Positions 1-8,603 of a stretch of 64,000 nucleotides of DNA are shown piece by piece. The stretch is taken from assembly GCA_046724655.1 (NCBI GenBank), contig JBKOWY010000018.1, positions 1 through 64,000 of the forward strand. Reading direction: 5' to 3'. The position numbers and the translations under genes are program-made. Each line of letters opens with the position of its first letter. The first letter of the stretch is position 1. The DNA is from JALZAA01 sp046724655. GTDB taxonomy: Bacteria > Actinomycetota > Acidimicrobiia > IMCC26256 > JACDBD01. A model generated the notes under the pieces. That model saw only the letters and a list, made by a program, of their open reading frames with translations, was not told the DNA's origin and searched no databases.

Positions 1-1
1 A

Positions 2-685
2 TGGCGGTCGCACGGCGCGTTCAGCTGTCCGATGGTGCTGCGGGTGCCGATCGGCGGCTACCTCACGGGCGGATCGATCTGGCATTCGCAGTGCGGCGAG
101 TCGATCTTCGCCCACGTGCCCGGCCTGCTCGTCGCGTTCCCGTCTAGGGCTCGCGACGCCGCCGGCCTGCTGCGCACCGCGTTCCGGTGCGAGGACCCCG
201 TGCTCTATCTCGAGCACAAGCACCTGTACCGGCAGGGCTACAACCGCGACCCGCTCCCGCCCCCCGAGTGGATGCTCCCGTTCGGCAAAGGCGCGTATGT
301 CACGCGCGGCGAACGGGTCACGGTCGTGACCTGGGGCGCGACGGTGCACCGCGCGCAACTCGCCGCCCACGAGATCGACCCCGACGGCGGCGCGTGCGAG
401 ATCATCGACCTGCGCACGCTCGTGCCGTGGGACCACGAGATCGTCGCCGAGTCGGTGGCCAAGACCGGCCGCGTGCTCGTGCTGCACGAGGACACACTGC
501 GGAGCGGGTTCGGCGCCGAGATCGCGGCGTGGATTGCCGACGAGTGCTTCGAGGATCTCGACGCTCCGGTCTGGCGCCTCGCCGCCCTCGACACCCCGGT
601 CGGGTACGAGCCCACCTTGGAGCGCGCCACCCTCCCGCAAGTCGACGACATTGCCCGCGACCTGAGCGCGTTGCTCGCGTACTAG
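2..685 (+). CDS. 2-oxoacid dehydrogenase E1 component, beta subunit (C-terminal part)
   Basis: The frame is open from base 2, so the gene starts outside the window; 227 residues are visible. They begin inside the thiamine-diphosphate (pyrimidine-binding) domain: 'SCPMVLRVPIGGY' is the typical stretch of pyruvate and branched-chain oxoacid dehydrogenase E1-beta. The transketolase C-terminal domain follows, with 'VTWGATVHRA' and 'IIDLRTLVPWD'. The family forms an alpha2-beta2 E1 that decarboxylates 2-oxoacids and passes the acyl group to lipoyl-E2. The alpha subunit is probably upstream. Whether the substrate is pyruvate or a branched-chain oxoacid cannot be told from this part. Confidence 0.9.
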   Translation, partial: WRSHGAFSCPMVLRVPIGGYLTGGSIWHSQCGESIFAHVPGLLVAFPSRARDAAGLLRTAFRCEDPVLYLEHKHLYRQGYNRDPLPPPEWMLPFGKGAYVTRGERVTVVTWGATVHRAQLAAHEIDPDGGACEIIDLRTLVPWDHEIVAESVAKTGRVLVLHEDTLRSGFGAEIAAWIADECFEDLDAPVWRLAALDTPVGYEPTLERATLPQVDDIARDLSALLAY

Positions 686-693
686 CGCCCCCG

Positions 694-721
694 GGCGCCG
701 GCTCGTGTGAGGCGCCGGGCG
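694..721 (+). terminator. possible hairpin terminator after the E1-beta gene
   Basis: A GC-rich inverted repeat (cccgggcgcc against ggcgccggg, with one bulged base) lies just after the stop codon. There is no clear T-run, so termination is only likely. Confidence 0.35.
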
Positions 722-866
722 ATTGGGTACACACGCGAAGGCCGGCGGATCGCCGCCAAAGGACCGGACCTGCACGGTCCGTTGATTCTTGGGCGTGCTA
801 CCCGCCGGCTATTCCGCCTGTTGAGTAGGCGCGGTACCCTCCGCCGAGGTCGAACGGAGGTTCGCG

Positions 867-2381
867 ATGGATCGGATGAGCCCGCTCGATGCGTCGTTCC
901 TGCACATCGAGGACGACTCGAACCACATGCACATCGGCTCGGTCGCCATCTTCGAGGGCCCTGCCCCCGACTACGGCGACTTTGCCGACCTGGTCACCAG
1001 CAAACTGCCGCAAGTGCCGCGGTACCGCCAGAAGGTGCGGTTCGTGCCGTTCGGGATCGGCCGTCCCGTCTGGGTCGACGACCCGCACTTCAACGTCGGC
1101 TACCACTTGCGGCACACGGCGCTCCCCCCGCCGGGCGCCGACCAGGAGCTGCGCAACATCGTCGGACGCCTGATGGCCCAGCAGCTCGACCGCACCAAGC
1201 CGCTGTGGGAGATGTGGATGGTCGAGGGCCTCCGGGACGGTCACTGGGCGATCGTGTCCAAGGTCCACCACTGCATGGTCGACGGCGTCTCGGGTTCCGA
1301 TCTCCTCGCGGTGATGCTCGACGCCGATCGCGAACCGCCCCGGCCCCAGCCCGACACGTGGCGACCCGAGCCCGAACCGTCGGACGCGCAACTGATCGCC
1401 GACGCGCTCCGCGACCTCGTGGTCAGTCCATACGAGCAGTTCCGGGCCTTGCGCTCGGCAACTCGGGGCTGGCGGCAGCTCGCGGGGCTGTTCGCCGATA
1501 CGGCGCGTGGCGTCGCGTCGATGGCGGGCCTCGTCCGTCCGACGGTCGAGTCGTCGCTGAACGGACCGATCGGACCGCATCGACGGTGGGACTGGGCGCG
1601 CTCGACCCTGGCCGACATCAAGCGGATCCGCCGCACGCTGGGCGGCACCGTGAACGACGTCGTCCTCGCCGCGCTCACCCGAGGCTTCCGTGATCTGATC
1701 ATTGCGCGCGACGAGTCGCCCGCAGGCCGCGTGGTGCGCACGCTGGTGCCGGTGTCCGTGCGACTTCCCGACGAGCGCGGCGTTTACAACAACCGCGTGT
1801 CGGCGATGTTCGCCGAGCTTCCGGTTGGGATCTCCGATCCCGCGAAGCGGCTCGAGGCGATCCGGGCACAGATGGACAACCTGAAGCAGTCCAAGCAGGC
1901 CGTCGCCGGCGAGGTGCTGACCTCGCTCTCGGGCTTCGCGCCTGCGCTCCTCCTCGACCTCGGTACCCGAGTCGCGTTCCGAATCCCGCAGCGCAACGTG
2001 AACACGGTGACCACCAACGTGCCGGGCCCACAGATCCCGCTCTTCGCGTGCGGACGGCAGATGCTCGAGGCGTTCCCGTTCGTACCCATCGCCGGCCGCG
2101 TGCGCGTAGGAGTCGCCATCTTCTCCTACAACGGGATGATGAACTTCGGCGTCACCGGCGACTACGACACCGCAGCCGACATCGGGGTCCTGTGCCGCGG
2201 CGTCGAGGACGGTATGTCCGAAATGCTCAAGCTGGCCGGCGGTGACGAGACTCCTACCTCGGATGAGCAAGGCGATGGGGTACGGGAAGTCGGGAACGAA
2301 CGCGCAGCATCCGAGGAGCGTCCGGCGGCGAACCAGAATCGGAGAGAATGGGTGTTCACGTCCGAACCCGCAGAGGGCTGA
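867..2381 (+). CDS. wax ester synthase / diacylglycerol acyltransferase (WS/DGAT)
   Basis: 504 residues, a normal length for the bacterial WS/DGAT family. The catalytic HHxxxDG motif is present as HHCMVDG (about residues 134-140), and the N-terminus 'MSPLDASFLHIE' is typical. The C-terminal half carries the 'NDVVLAALTRGFR' and 'NVPGPQIPLFACG' blocks of the family. The enzyme transfers acyl groups from acyl-CoA to diacylglycerol or a fatty alcohol, making storage lipid at the membrane. A GGAGG ribosome site sits upstream of the ATG. The next gene starts 17 bases downstream, so the two are probably cotranscribed. Confidence 0.93.
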   Translation: MDRMSPLDASFLHIEDDSNHMHIGSVAIFEGPAPDYGDFADLVTSKLPQVPRYRQKVRFVPFGIGRPVWVDDPHFNVGYHLRHTALPPPGADQELRNIVGRLMAQQLDRTKPLWEMWMVEGLRDGHWAIVSKVHHCMVDGVSGSDLLAVMLDADREPPRPQPDTWRPEPEPSDAQLIADALRDLVVSPYEQFRALRSATRGWRQLAGLFADTARGVASMAGLVRPTVESSLNGPIGPHRRWDWARSTLADIKRIRRTLGGTVNDVVLAALTRGFRDLIIARDESPAGRVVRTLVPVSVRLPDERGVYNNRVSAMFAELPVGISDPAKRLEAIRAQMDNLKQSKQAVAGEVLTSLSGFAPALLLDLGTRVAFRIPQRNVNTVTTNVPGPQIPLFACGRQMLEAFPFVPIAGRVRVGVAIFSYNGMMNFGVTGDYDTAADIGVLCRGVEDGMSEMLKLAGGDETPTSDEQGDGVREVGNERAASEERPAANQNRREWVFTSEPAEG

Positions 2382-2398
2382 GCGCGAAGGAGCAGGGG

Positions 2399-3496
2399 AT
2401 GGCGGTCGAGGAGAAAGAGATCCGTTCCGGCACCGTCGAGGAGCTGGCCGAGACCGTCTCCGACGAGGAGAAGCGCGAGGCCATCCACACCGTGCGCTCG
2501 GCCGGCGACGCCCTGTTCACCTGGGACTATGGCCGCAGCCGCGACGCGCTCATCAAGCTGTACGAAAAGGCGAAGACGTCGATGTGGAACGTGTCGACCG
2601 ACATCGACTGGGACATCGACGTCGACCCGTGGAAGATCGCGCGCGACCCGAACAACCCGCTCAACACGACGATGGCGCTCGAGCGCGCCGGCACGCCGTT
2701 CGAGAAGCTGTCGGAAGACGAGTGGTACGACCTCGGCGCAGCCCAGCAGGCGTGGGTGCTGTCGCAGTTCATGCACGGTGAGCAGGGGGCGCTCATCTGT
2801 ACGGCGAAGATCGTCGAGCAGGTGCCGTGGATCGACGCCAAGTACTACGCCGCGACCCAGGTCATGGACGAGGCGCGCCACGTCGAGGTCTACGCCAAGT
2901 ACCTCAAGGAGAAGATGGCGCACGAGTTCCCGATCAACGTGCACCTGCGGTCGCTGCTCGACGACGTCCTGTCCGACTCGCGCTGGGACATGACGTACCT
3001 CGGCATGCAGATCATGATCGAGGGTCTCGCGCTGGCCGCCTTCGGGTTCCAGTACCAGACGTCGCCCGACCCGCTGTTGAAGCAGATCACGCGGTACGTG
3101 ATGGCCGACGAGGCCCGGCACGTGGCGTTCGGAGTGCTGTCGCTCAAGGAGGCGTATCAGGACCTCGACGCCGGCGGGATCCGCGAGCGCCAGGAGTTCT
3201 GTTACGACGCCGCGGTCAAGATGCGCGACCGCTTCCTCGGCCAGGAGGTCTGGGAGTGGGCGGGCCTGCCGGTGAAGGAGTGCACGCGCACGATGCTCGA
3301 CTCGCCGCTCCAGCGCGAGTTCCGCAAGATGCTGTTCTCGAAGATCGTGCCGAATCTCAAGAAGCTCGGCCTCCTCGACGCCGGCGACGGCTGGCTGCGG
3401 CAGAAGTTCGGCGAGCTCGGCGTGCTCGAGTACGAGGACTGGGAGGACACCGGTGCCGAGTACGAGCGCATGCAGCTCGAGCAGGCGGCCGGTTGA
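2399..3496 (+). CDS. ferritin-like diiron domain protein
   Basis: 365 residues from the ATG at 2399, chosen because AAGGAGCAGGGG lies just in front of it; an in-frame start 51 bases upstream would overlap the WS/DGAT gene. Two EARH motifs (about residues 158 and 238) in an all-helical protein, with further Glu residues at regular spacing, match the carboxylate/His ligands of ferritin-like diiron oxygenases and AurF-like proteins. The substrate is unknown. Its place behind a lipid acyltransferase suggests a role in fatty-acid or lipid oxidation, which is inference. Confidence 0.8.
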   Translation: MAVEEKEIRSGTVEELAETVSDEEKREAIHTVRSAGDALFTWDYGRSRDALIKLYEKAKTSMWNVSTDIDWDIDVDPWKIARDPNNPLNTTMALERAGTPFEKLSEDEWYDLGAAQQAWVLSQFMHGEQGALICTAKIVEQVPWIDAKYYAATQVMDEARHVEVYAKYLKEKMAHEFPINVHLRSLLDDVLSDSRWDMTYLGMQIMIEGLALAAFGFQYQTSPDPLLKQITRYVMADEARHVAFGVLSLKEAYQDLDAGGIRERQEFCYDAAVKMRDRFLGQEVWEWAGLPVKECTRTMLDSPLQREFRKMLFSKIVPNLKKLGLLDAGDGWLRQKFGELGVLEYEDWEDTGAEYERMQLEQAAG

Positions 3497-3505
3497 GCCC
3501 GCTCG

Positions 3506-4492
3506 TCAGGCGACCCTGAGCGCTCCGATCACCGACCGGACGTCGTCGCGTTCGAGCTTCTTCAGCGCCGATTGACGCGCTTGCTTGGTGACCGGGGCGC
3601 GTCGTGACGGGTCCATGGCGTTCAGACCCATCGCGGCCAGATCCTCGCCCGTGGGCTGGAACGCCAAGACGGGGACGCCGCCCCGGCGGATGCGCGCGAC
3701 CTCCTGTCCGAGGTAGAGCCGGCACATGCGGCGCGCCGGGAGATCGAGCGACGGCCGGAGCCGGTTGCCGGCCACGGACATCGGAGAGCTCACGATCACG
3801 AGGTCGAGATCACGTCCGGCCAAAAGGTCGGCATTGGAAGGGGAGTGCGCGCCGCCGTCGACGTAGGTGACGCCGCCGATCGTCACAGGCTCGAAGAAGC
3901 TGGGAATCGCGCAGGAAGCCGCCACGGCATCGGCAACATGCGCGACGGGCGCCCCTTCACGACCGAAGACGACCCGCCGGCCGTCGCTGAGTCGCACCGC
4001 CGTGAGCCAGAGGTCACGCGCCGGCCAGTCCGAGCCGAACAGCGGGCGGAACGCCGCGGCCACGAGCTCGGTCGGCATGGCGCCGGCCGGGAGCGCGCCC
4101 GCCAGCATGACGCCGGGCCGGTTCAGCCAGAAAGGTCGCAGCGCCGCCCGGGCGAGCAGCGCCGGCGACGCCATCCGAGTCAGCCCGCCCCGGCGCGGCG
4201 GACGACTCGGCAGGCGGGCCGGCCCAGTGCCCATCCCGGCCCGACCGGCCAGTGCTACCGCTTCCGGCGAAACCGGCTCACCGGTGGCACGTGCCGCCAG
4301 GTCGCTCGGGGCGAATCCCGCTCGCAACAGGCTTCCGACGACCGACCCCGCCGAGGTCCCAACGATCACCTCCGCGTCGCGGGGGTTCCAACCGGTGGCG
4401 TCCTCGAGCGCGGCCAGGACACCGGAGTGATAGGCGTGACCGACGACGCCGCCGGCGCCCAGCGCCAGCCCGATGCGGGGTTTCGTCGCCAC
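3506..4492 (-). CDS. patatin-like phospholipase family protein
   Basis: 328 residues. The N-terminus has the patatin oxyanion loop (LGAGGVVGHAYHSG, residues 11-24), the nucleophile elbow GTSAG (Ser47) and the catalytic Asp in DGG (Asp212): a complete Ser-Asp dyad. No signal peptide is visible, so it is probably cytosolic or peripheral on membranes. The family hydrolyses acyl esters of lipids. It converges with the ferritin-like gene (9-base gap) and diverges from the small gene at 4593. Confidence 0.88.
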   Translation of the reverse strand: MATKPRIGLALGAGGVVGHAYHSGVLAALEDATGWNPRDAEVIVGTSAGSVVGSLLRAGFAPSDLAARATGEPVSPEAVALAGRAGMGTGPARLPSRPPRRGGLTRMASPALLARAALRPFWLNRPGVMLAGALPAGAMPTELVAAAFRPLFGSDWPARDLWLTAVRLSDGRRVVFGREGAPVAHVADAVAASCAIPSFFEPVTIGGVTYVDGGAHSPSNADLLAGRDLDLVIVSSPMSVAGNRLRPSLDLPARRMCRLYLGQEVARIRRGGVPVLAFQPTGEDLAAMGLNAMDPSRRAPVTKQARQSALKKLERDDVRSVIGALRVA

Positions 4493-4514
4493 GGGGCGAG
4501 TCTAGCGGTATTCC

Positions 4515-4544
4515 TTGACAGGGTTAGCAGCAGCTTGATATAGT
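4515..4544 (+). promoter_or_regulatory. near-consensus sigma-70 promoter
   Basis: TTGACA (4515-4520) and TATAGT (4539-4544) are separated by 18 bp, the best -35/-10 pair that I see in the window. It drives the small gene at 4593 and suggests strong constitutive expression. Confidence 0.75.
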
Positions 4545-4592
4545 ACGCAGCTAGCCAATCCCAACCATCCCGAACAACGAAGGAGTCCCCCC

Positions 4593-4859
4593 GTGGCTGT
4601 TCTGGAAATCACCGATGTCCAGGAGCGAGTGCTCGAGGCCGTCCGCACCGGCCAAGACGCCGTCGTCGACGCCGTGAAGAGCGTGGCGGACAAGCTGCCC
4701 TCGTGGTCCGACCTGCCGTACGCCGACCAGCTGCCCAGCCCGGGCGAGGTCGTCGACCGGGCTTTCGGCTACACCGAGCAGGTGATCGACACCCAGCGAG
4801 AGTTCGCCAAGAAGCTCATCGACGCACTGAAGCTCGACGGCAAGCCGGCGTCCGCCTGA
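4593..4859 (+). CDS. small helical protein, HbhA-like without the lysine tail
   Basis: 88 residues, start GTG with GAAGGAG upstream. Strongly helical and charged. The segment 'GEVVDRAFGYTEQVIDTQRE' resembles the '[20 protein letters not shown]' part of mycobacterial heparin-binding hemagglutinin. The long coiled coil before it and the Lys/Ala/Pro-rich tail of HbhA are absent. In Mycobacterium tuberculosis hbhA (Rv0475) lies beside an XRE regulator (Rv0474), and the same kind of neighbour is found here, which supports the link. Its promoter is near-consensus, so it should be abundant. The function is unknown. Confidence 0.7.
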   Translation: MAVLEITDVQERVLEAVRTGQDAVVDAVKSVADKLPSWSDLPYADQLPSPGEVVDRAFGYTEQVIDTQREFAKKLIDALKLDGKPASA

Positions 4860-4873
4860 CGTCCCGAATCGTG

Positions 4874-4901
4874 CGGGGAGGGAACCCCCCGTCCCTCCCC
4901 G
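4874..4901 (+). terminator. strong hairpin between the HbhA-like gene and the XRE gene
   Basis: CGGGGAGGG and CCCTCCCCG form a perfect 9-bp stem around a 10-base loop, 12 bases before the XRE start. There is no T-run. It may limit read-through from the strong upstream promoter or stabilise the 3' end of the small mRNA. Confidence 0.5.
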
Positions 4902-4913
4902 TACATTCATTGC

Positions 4914-5300
4914 ATGACCACTGACGCCTGGCACGCCCACCTCGAGGCGCTGGGTAGCTTCATTCGCAGCCAGCGCAAGCTCGCCGATCTCTCGCTGCGC
5001 GAGCTCGCCGAGCGCACCCGGGTGTCGAATCCCTATCTCAGCCAGGTCGAACGCGGCCTGCACGAGCCCTCGGTGCGCGTGCTCAAGGCGATCGCGCAGG
5101 CGCTCAACGTCTCCGCCGAGACGCTTCTCGCCCAAGCCGGGCTTCTCGAGGACGAGCCCGACGCCGAAGGCGAACTGCCGGGCACCGAGATGGCGATCCG
5201 CGCCGATTCGGATCTGACCGACGAGCAGAAGACCGCGCTGCTCACGGTGTACCGCAGCTACGTCGCTGCCAACCGGGGCGACCGCGCCGCGCGGGCGTGA
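4914..5300 (+). CDS. XRE-family helix-turn-helix regulator
   Basis: 128 residues. An N-terminal Cro/CI-type HTH spans about residues 12-68 ('LGSFIRSQRKLADLSLRELA', then 'VSNPYLSQVERGLHEPSVR'). The remaining part is acidic and then helical. It resembles the Rv0474-type regulator found beside hbhA in mycobacteria and may regulate the small gene upstream (inference from position). The stop codon overlaps the GTG of the next gene (GTGA), so the two are translated together. Confidence 0.85.
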   Translation: MTTDAWHAHLEALGSFIRSQRKLADLSLRELAERTRVSNPYLSQVERGLHEPSVRVLKAIAQALNVSAETLLAQAGLLEDEPDAEGELPGTEMAIRADSDLTDEQKTALLTVYRSYVAANRGDRAARA

Positions 5301-6181
5301 GGATCCTCTCGCTCCTTCCCGCCGCGACGGAGATCGTGTACGCGCTCGGCCTCGACGATGAGCTCATCGGTGTCACGCACGAGTGCGACGCGCCCGCCAA
5401 CACGCGCACGAAGCGGATCGTTGTCCAGAGCGCGCTCGCCCCGGACCTCAGCCCGGCGGAGATCGATCGCCAGGTGCGAGAGCGGTCGGCGCGTGGCGAG
5501 CCACTCTCGCTGCTCGACAACGACTACCTGCGCCAAGTCCCACCCGACATCATCCTCACGCAGGATCTGTGCCAGGTCTGCGCGGTGCCGGCCGGCGACG
5601 TCGATGCCGCGCTCGGCAAGCTCGGCTGCCGCGCCGAGGTCGTCTCGCTCGATCCGCACAGCATCGACGAGATACTCGGGACGATCGTGGAGGTCGGGCG
5701 GCACGCGGGTGTGGCCGAGCGCGCCGACGTGGTCGTCGGGGCGCTCCGCGAACGGATCGGCGGGGTGGAGCGCGCGGTTGCCGGGCGTCCACGGGTGCCG
5801 ACGCTCGCGCTGGAATGGCTCGACCCGCCGTTCGTAGCCGGGCACTGGCTGCCCGAGATGGTCGAGCTCGCCGGCGGCCGCGTCCTCCTCGGCGAGCCTG
5901 CAGCGCACTCGCGGCAGATCGACTGGGCGGAGGCGGCGGCGGTCCGGCCCGCCACGGTGATGGTGGCGCCGTGCGGGTTCGGGCTCGACGCCGCTCGAGC
6001 CCAAGCCGCCGGCGTTCCGGCACTCGCCGGGGCCCAGGTCATCGTCGTCGACGCCGCCGGGTACTACGTGCGGCCTGGTCCTCGGGTGGTCGACGGGATC
6101 GAGGCCCTGGCTGCGGTGCTGCATCCCGATGCCGGGCTGCCGTCCCGAGAGCGTGTGGCCACGAGGCTGGAGCGGAGCTAG
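5297..6181 (+). CDS. cobalamin-binding protein (BtuF-like, cytosolic)
   Basis: 294 residues starting at a GTG that overlaps the previous stop by 4 bases. 'MRILSLLPAATEIVYALGL' opens a periplasmic-binding-protein type III fold as in BtuF, and 'TQDLCQVCAVPAGDV' is typical of the actinobacterial cobalamin-binding subgroup. No signal peptide or lipobox is present and no BtuCD transporter lies nearby. It is therefore probably not a transporter subunit but an intracellular corrinoid-binding protein (inference). Confidence 0.8.
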   Translation: MRILSLLPAATEIVYALGLDDELIGVTHECDAPANTRTKRIVVQSALAPDLSPAEIDRQVRERSARGEPLSLLDNDYLRQVPPDIILTQDLCQVCAVPAGDVDAALGKLGCRAEVVSLDPHSIDEILGTIVEVGRHAGVAERADVVVGALRERIGGVERAVAGRPRVPTLALEWLDPPFVAGHWLPEMVELAGGRVLLGEPAAHSRQIDWAEAAAVRPATVMVAPCGFGLDAARAQAAGVPALAGAQVIVVDAAGYYVRPGPRVVDGIEALAAVLHPDAGLPSRERVATRLERS

Positions 6182-6261
6182 AGTTTCGGTTCACTCCAGC
6201 AACTCCAGTCACGCTGTAATCCTCAGCAACAAGGGACTCAAGTGCGCCCCAGGCCCCGCCG

Positions 6262-6909
6262 ATGACTCCTCTCGTGCGACGCTTCCTCCGTCCGGCTCTC
6301 CTCGCATTCCTCGCCCTGTTCATGGGGTTGGCGGCGTGCACCCCGGTGAAGCCGTCGCCTCCATCGGGCCGCGTTCCGGTGATGGGCCAGTCGAGCCTCT
6401 CCTGGGAGCAGCTCTCCGAGTTCTTCTGGAGGAACCAACCCCCGGGCTCCCCGTGTCTCACCGTCTCCGTCGAGACGCTGACCAGCTACTTCGTCTGGGA
6501 AGGCAATGTCGAGAACGTCCGGGGTGACATCGCGTTCGCCCAGTCGATCGTCGAGACCGGGTGGTTCCGTTACGGCGGCCAGGTGCAGTGTGGGCAGAAC
6601 AACTACGCCGGCATCGGCGCCACCGACGGCGGCGCCTCCGGCGCAAGCTTCCCCGACGCCAACACGGGCGTCCGTGCCCAGATCCAGCACCTGCGCGCCT
6701 ACGCCGACGCGTTCGCCACGAGCTGCACGGCGCCGCCCCTGCACACCCCGTGCGCTGACCCGCGCTTCGACGCCGTCGAGCCCAAGGGGAAAGCCCCGAA
6801 CTGGAACGACATGGGGAACGGGAACTGGGCCACGTCGCCGAACTACGCGGCCACCGTGCTGGGCGTCTACAACCGCATTCGCACGTATTCGGGGCTGACG
6901 CCGGTCTAG
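6262..6909 (+). CDS. secreted lipoprotein with glucosaminidase domain
   Basis: 215 residues. The N-terminus has a basic patch, a hydrophobic stretch and a lipobox (LAAC, Cys about residue 26), so it should be a lipid-anchored surface protein. Residues about 70-210 match the mannosyl-glycoprotein endo-beta-N-acetylglucosaminidase (PF01832) fold: 'AQSIVETGWF' carries the catalytic Glu, and 'NNYAGIGATDGG' is typical. The family cuts the peptidoglycan glycan backbone, so a role in wall remodelling is likely. It converges with the nuclease-family gene (4-base overlap). Confidence 0.85.
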   Translation: MTPLVRRFLRPALLAFLALFMGLAACTPVKPSPPSGRVPVMGQSSLSWEQLSEFFWRNQPPGSPCLTVSVETLTSYFVWEGNVENVRGDIAFAQSIVETGWFRYGGQVQCGQNNYAGIGATDGGASGASFPDANTGVRAQIQHLRAYADAFATSCTAPPLHTPCADPRFDAVEPKGKAPNWNDMGNGNWATSPNYAATVLGVYNRIRTYSGLTPV

Positions 6910-7670
6910 GGCAGGCGCAGCGTCACCCGCACCGGGCGATGGTCGGAGCCCACCTCGTCGAGCACCGTCCCCTCCAGCACCTCGACGTCATCGCGCACGA
7001 GCACGTGGTCGATCTGGCTGTGCGGACGGTGCGCCGGCCACGTGCGACCGCGGACGGCGCGCCGCCAGCCCGGGAGCATGGCGGTGACGGCCGGGCCCCA
7101 CAGGTTGAAGTCGCCGACGAGGATTGTGCGTCGTTCCGGGGGCGGCAGCTGCGAGCGCAGACTGCGCAGCTGTATCGGGGGCGCATAGGGCAGCCGGGAG
7201 CTGAGGTGCACGGCGACGAGATCGAGATCGTGGCCGTCGACGTCGAGCGCCAGGTGTTGAGCACGGCGCCGCGGGGCCGGGTCGGTCGGTACCTGTCCGA
7301 GCGACAGGTTCGCCACGAAGCGGGCCGGCAGCCGGCTCACCACGGCGATCCCGAGCCGTCCGTTGGCGGGTCGCACCGAGAGATAGTGCGGCCAGGGATC
7401 CGCGTGCCCGCGCCCGAATGTCACCGTGTGAACAGTCGCACCACGGTCGGCGGCAACCGTGGCGATCGGGTCAGGGCCGGTATCGGGCCACCACACCTCC
7501 TGCAGCACGAGCACGTCGGCATCGAGCGACCGCAGGACGCCGCCGACGTCGAATGCGCCATTCGAAGACGCATTCGCCCTCGGCGCGTGCTGGCGTAGGC
7601 GCGGCGTCGAGATCTGACGGGTGCGCTGCCCGCCGTGCAGGTTCAGGCTGACCACGGTGAGCTCGGTCAT
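6906..7670 (-). CDS. endonuclease/exonuclease/phosphatase family protein
   Basis: 254 residues from the ATG at 7670, where the conserved 'VVSLNLHGG' strand begins; an in-frame start 36 bases further up is less likely. Family motifs are present: 'LQEVWWPD' (metal-binding Glu), 'GDFNLWGP' (Asp/Asn) and 'QIDHVLVRDD...GSDHRPV' (catalytic His). The fold is shared by DNase I-like nucleases and phospholipid or inositol phosphatases. Without a signal peptide the substrate cannot be inferred. Confidence 0.85.
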   Translation of the reverse strand: MTELTVVSLNLHGGQRTRQISTPRLRQHAPRANASSNGAFDVGGVLRSLDADVLVLQEVWWPDTGPDPIATVAADRGATVHTVTFGRGHADPWPHYLSVRPANGRLGIAVVSRLPARFVANLSLGQVPTDPAPRRRAQHLALDVDGHDLDLVAVHLSSRLPYAPPIQLRSLRSQLPPPERRTILVGDFNLWGPAVTAMLPGWRRAVRGRTWPAHRPHSQIDHVLVRDDVEVLEGTVLDEVGSDHRPVRVTLRLP

Positions 7671-7781
7671 CACGGAAAGCTTGACACCCGGGCTGCGCCT
7701 TCCCACATCGCGTGCGTAACCTCACGACTGACGGGTGTCAGAACCGGCGACGAGACGGCGAGGAGAGGGCGAGGGGACGGC

Positions 7782-8603
7782 ATGGCTGACGTATCCGCCA
7801 CGACCGGCGTCGACGAGGCGTTCGACCTCTCTGGTCGGGTGGCCGTGCTCACCGGAGCGGCCAGCGGGATCGGTCGTGCGACTGCCCAGGTCCTCGCGGG
7901 CGCGGGCGCGACGGTCGTCCTCGGGGACATCGACGAGAAGGGCGCCCAGGCGACCGCTGACGACATCGGGTCGCGCGGAGGGACGGCGCTACCGCTCCGC
8001 ACTGACGTCACGAAGCGCGGCGACATCGAGGCGCTCGTCGACCGGGCCGCGGGCGAGTACGGGCGTGTCGACATCATGGGCAACATCGCAGGCGTCCCCC
8101 ACAACCAGATGATCGCCGAGGTCACCGACGAGGAGTTCGAGCGCATCCTCGCCATCAACCTGAAGAGCGTCTTCTACGGATGCCAGGCCGCGCTCCGGGT
8201 GATGACGCCCCAAGGCTCGGGCAGCATCGTGAACATCTCGTCGGGCGCGATCGACACGCCCGCGCCGACACTGGCGTGCTACGCGATGACGAAGGCGGCG
8301 GTGGCGATGCTCACCAAGACGTTGGCGATGGAGGCGGGCCAGCACGGCATTCGTGTCAACGCGCTCGCACCGGGCGTGATCCTCACGAACTTCTCGCGCC
8401 AGCACTTCGTCGATCCGGACGGCAACGTGAACGAGGAGAAGCTCGATCAGTACAAGCAACGCTTCGGGGCCATGTCGCCGCTGGGCCGAATCGGCACCCC
8501 GGAGGACATCGCGTGGTCGATCCTCTATCTCGTCTCCGACGCCGCGTCGTTCGTCACCGGCCAGATCCTCCGGCCCAACGGCGGCGTCTCGATGCCCTGG
8601 TAG
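7782..8603 (+). CDS. SDR-family oxidoreductase
   Basis: 273 residues from the ATG at 7782 (GAGGGGACGG upstream). Classical short-chain dehydrogenase: the TGAASGIG nucleotide motif, NIAG in place of NNAG, catalytic Ser in 'NISSG', and YAMTK as the YxxxK pair. The end 'GQILRPNGGVSMPW' is typical of the 3-oxoacyl-ACP reductase/glucose dehydrogenase branch. Substrate unknown. It converges with the next oxidoreductase with no gap between stop codons. Confidence 0.88.
   Translation: MADVSATTGVDEAFDLSGRVAVLTGAASGIGRATAQVLAGAGATVVLGDIDEKGAQATADDIGSRGGTALPLRTDVTKRGDIEALVDRAAGEYGRVDIMGNIAGVPHNQMIAEVTDEEFERILAINLKSVFYGCQAALRVMTPQGSGSIVNISSGAIDTPAPTLACYAMTKAAVAMLTKTLAMEAGQHGIRVNALAPGVILTNFSRQHFVDPDGNVNEEKLDQYKQRFGAMSPLGRIGTPEDIAWSILYLVSDAASFVTGQILRPNGGVSMPW

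Noticed and set aside
798..2270. A 490-codon open frame opposite the WS/DGAT gene
   Set aside because: The plus-strand frame has the HHxxxDG motif and full family similarity; the antisense frame has none.
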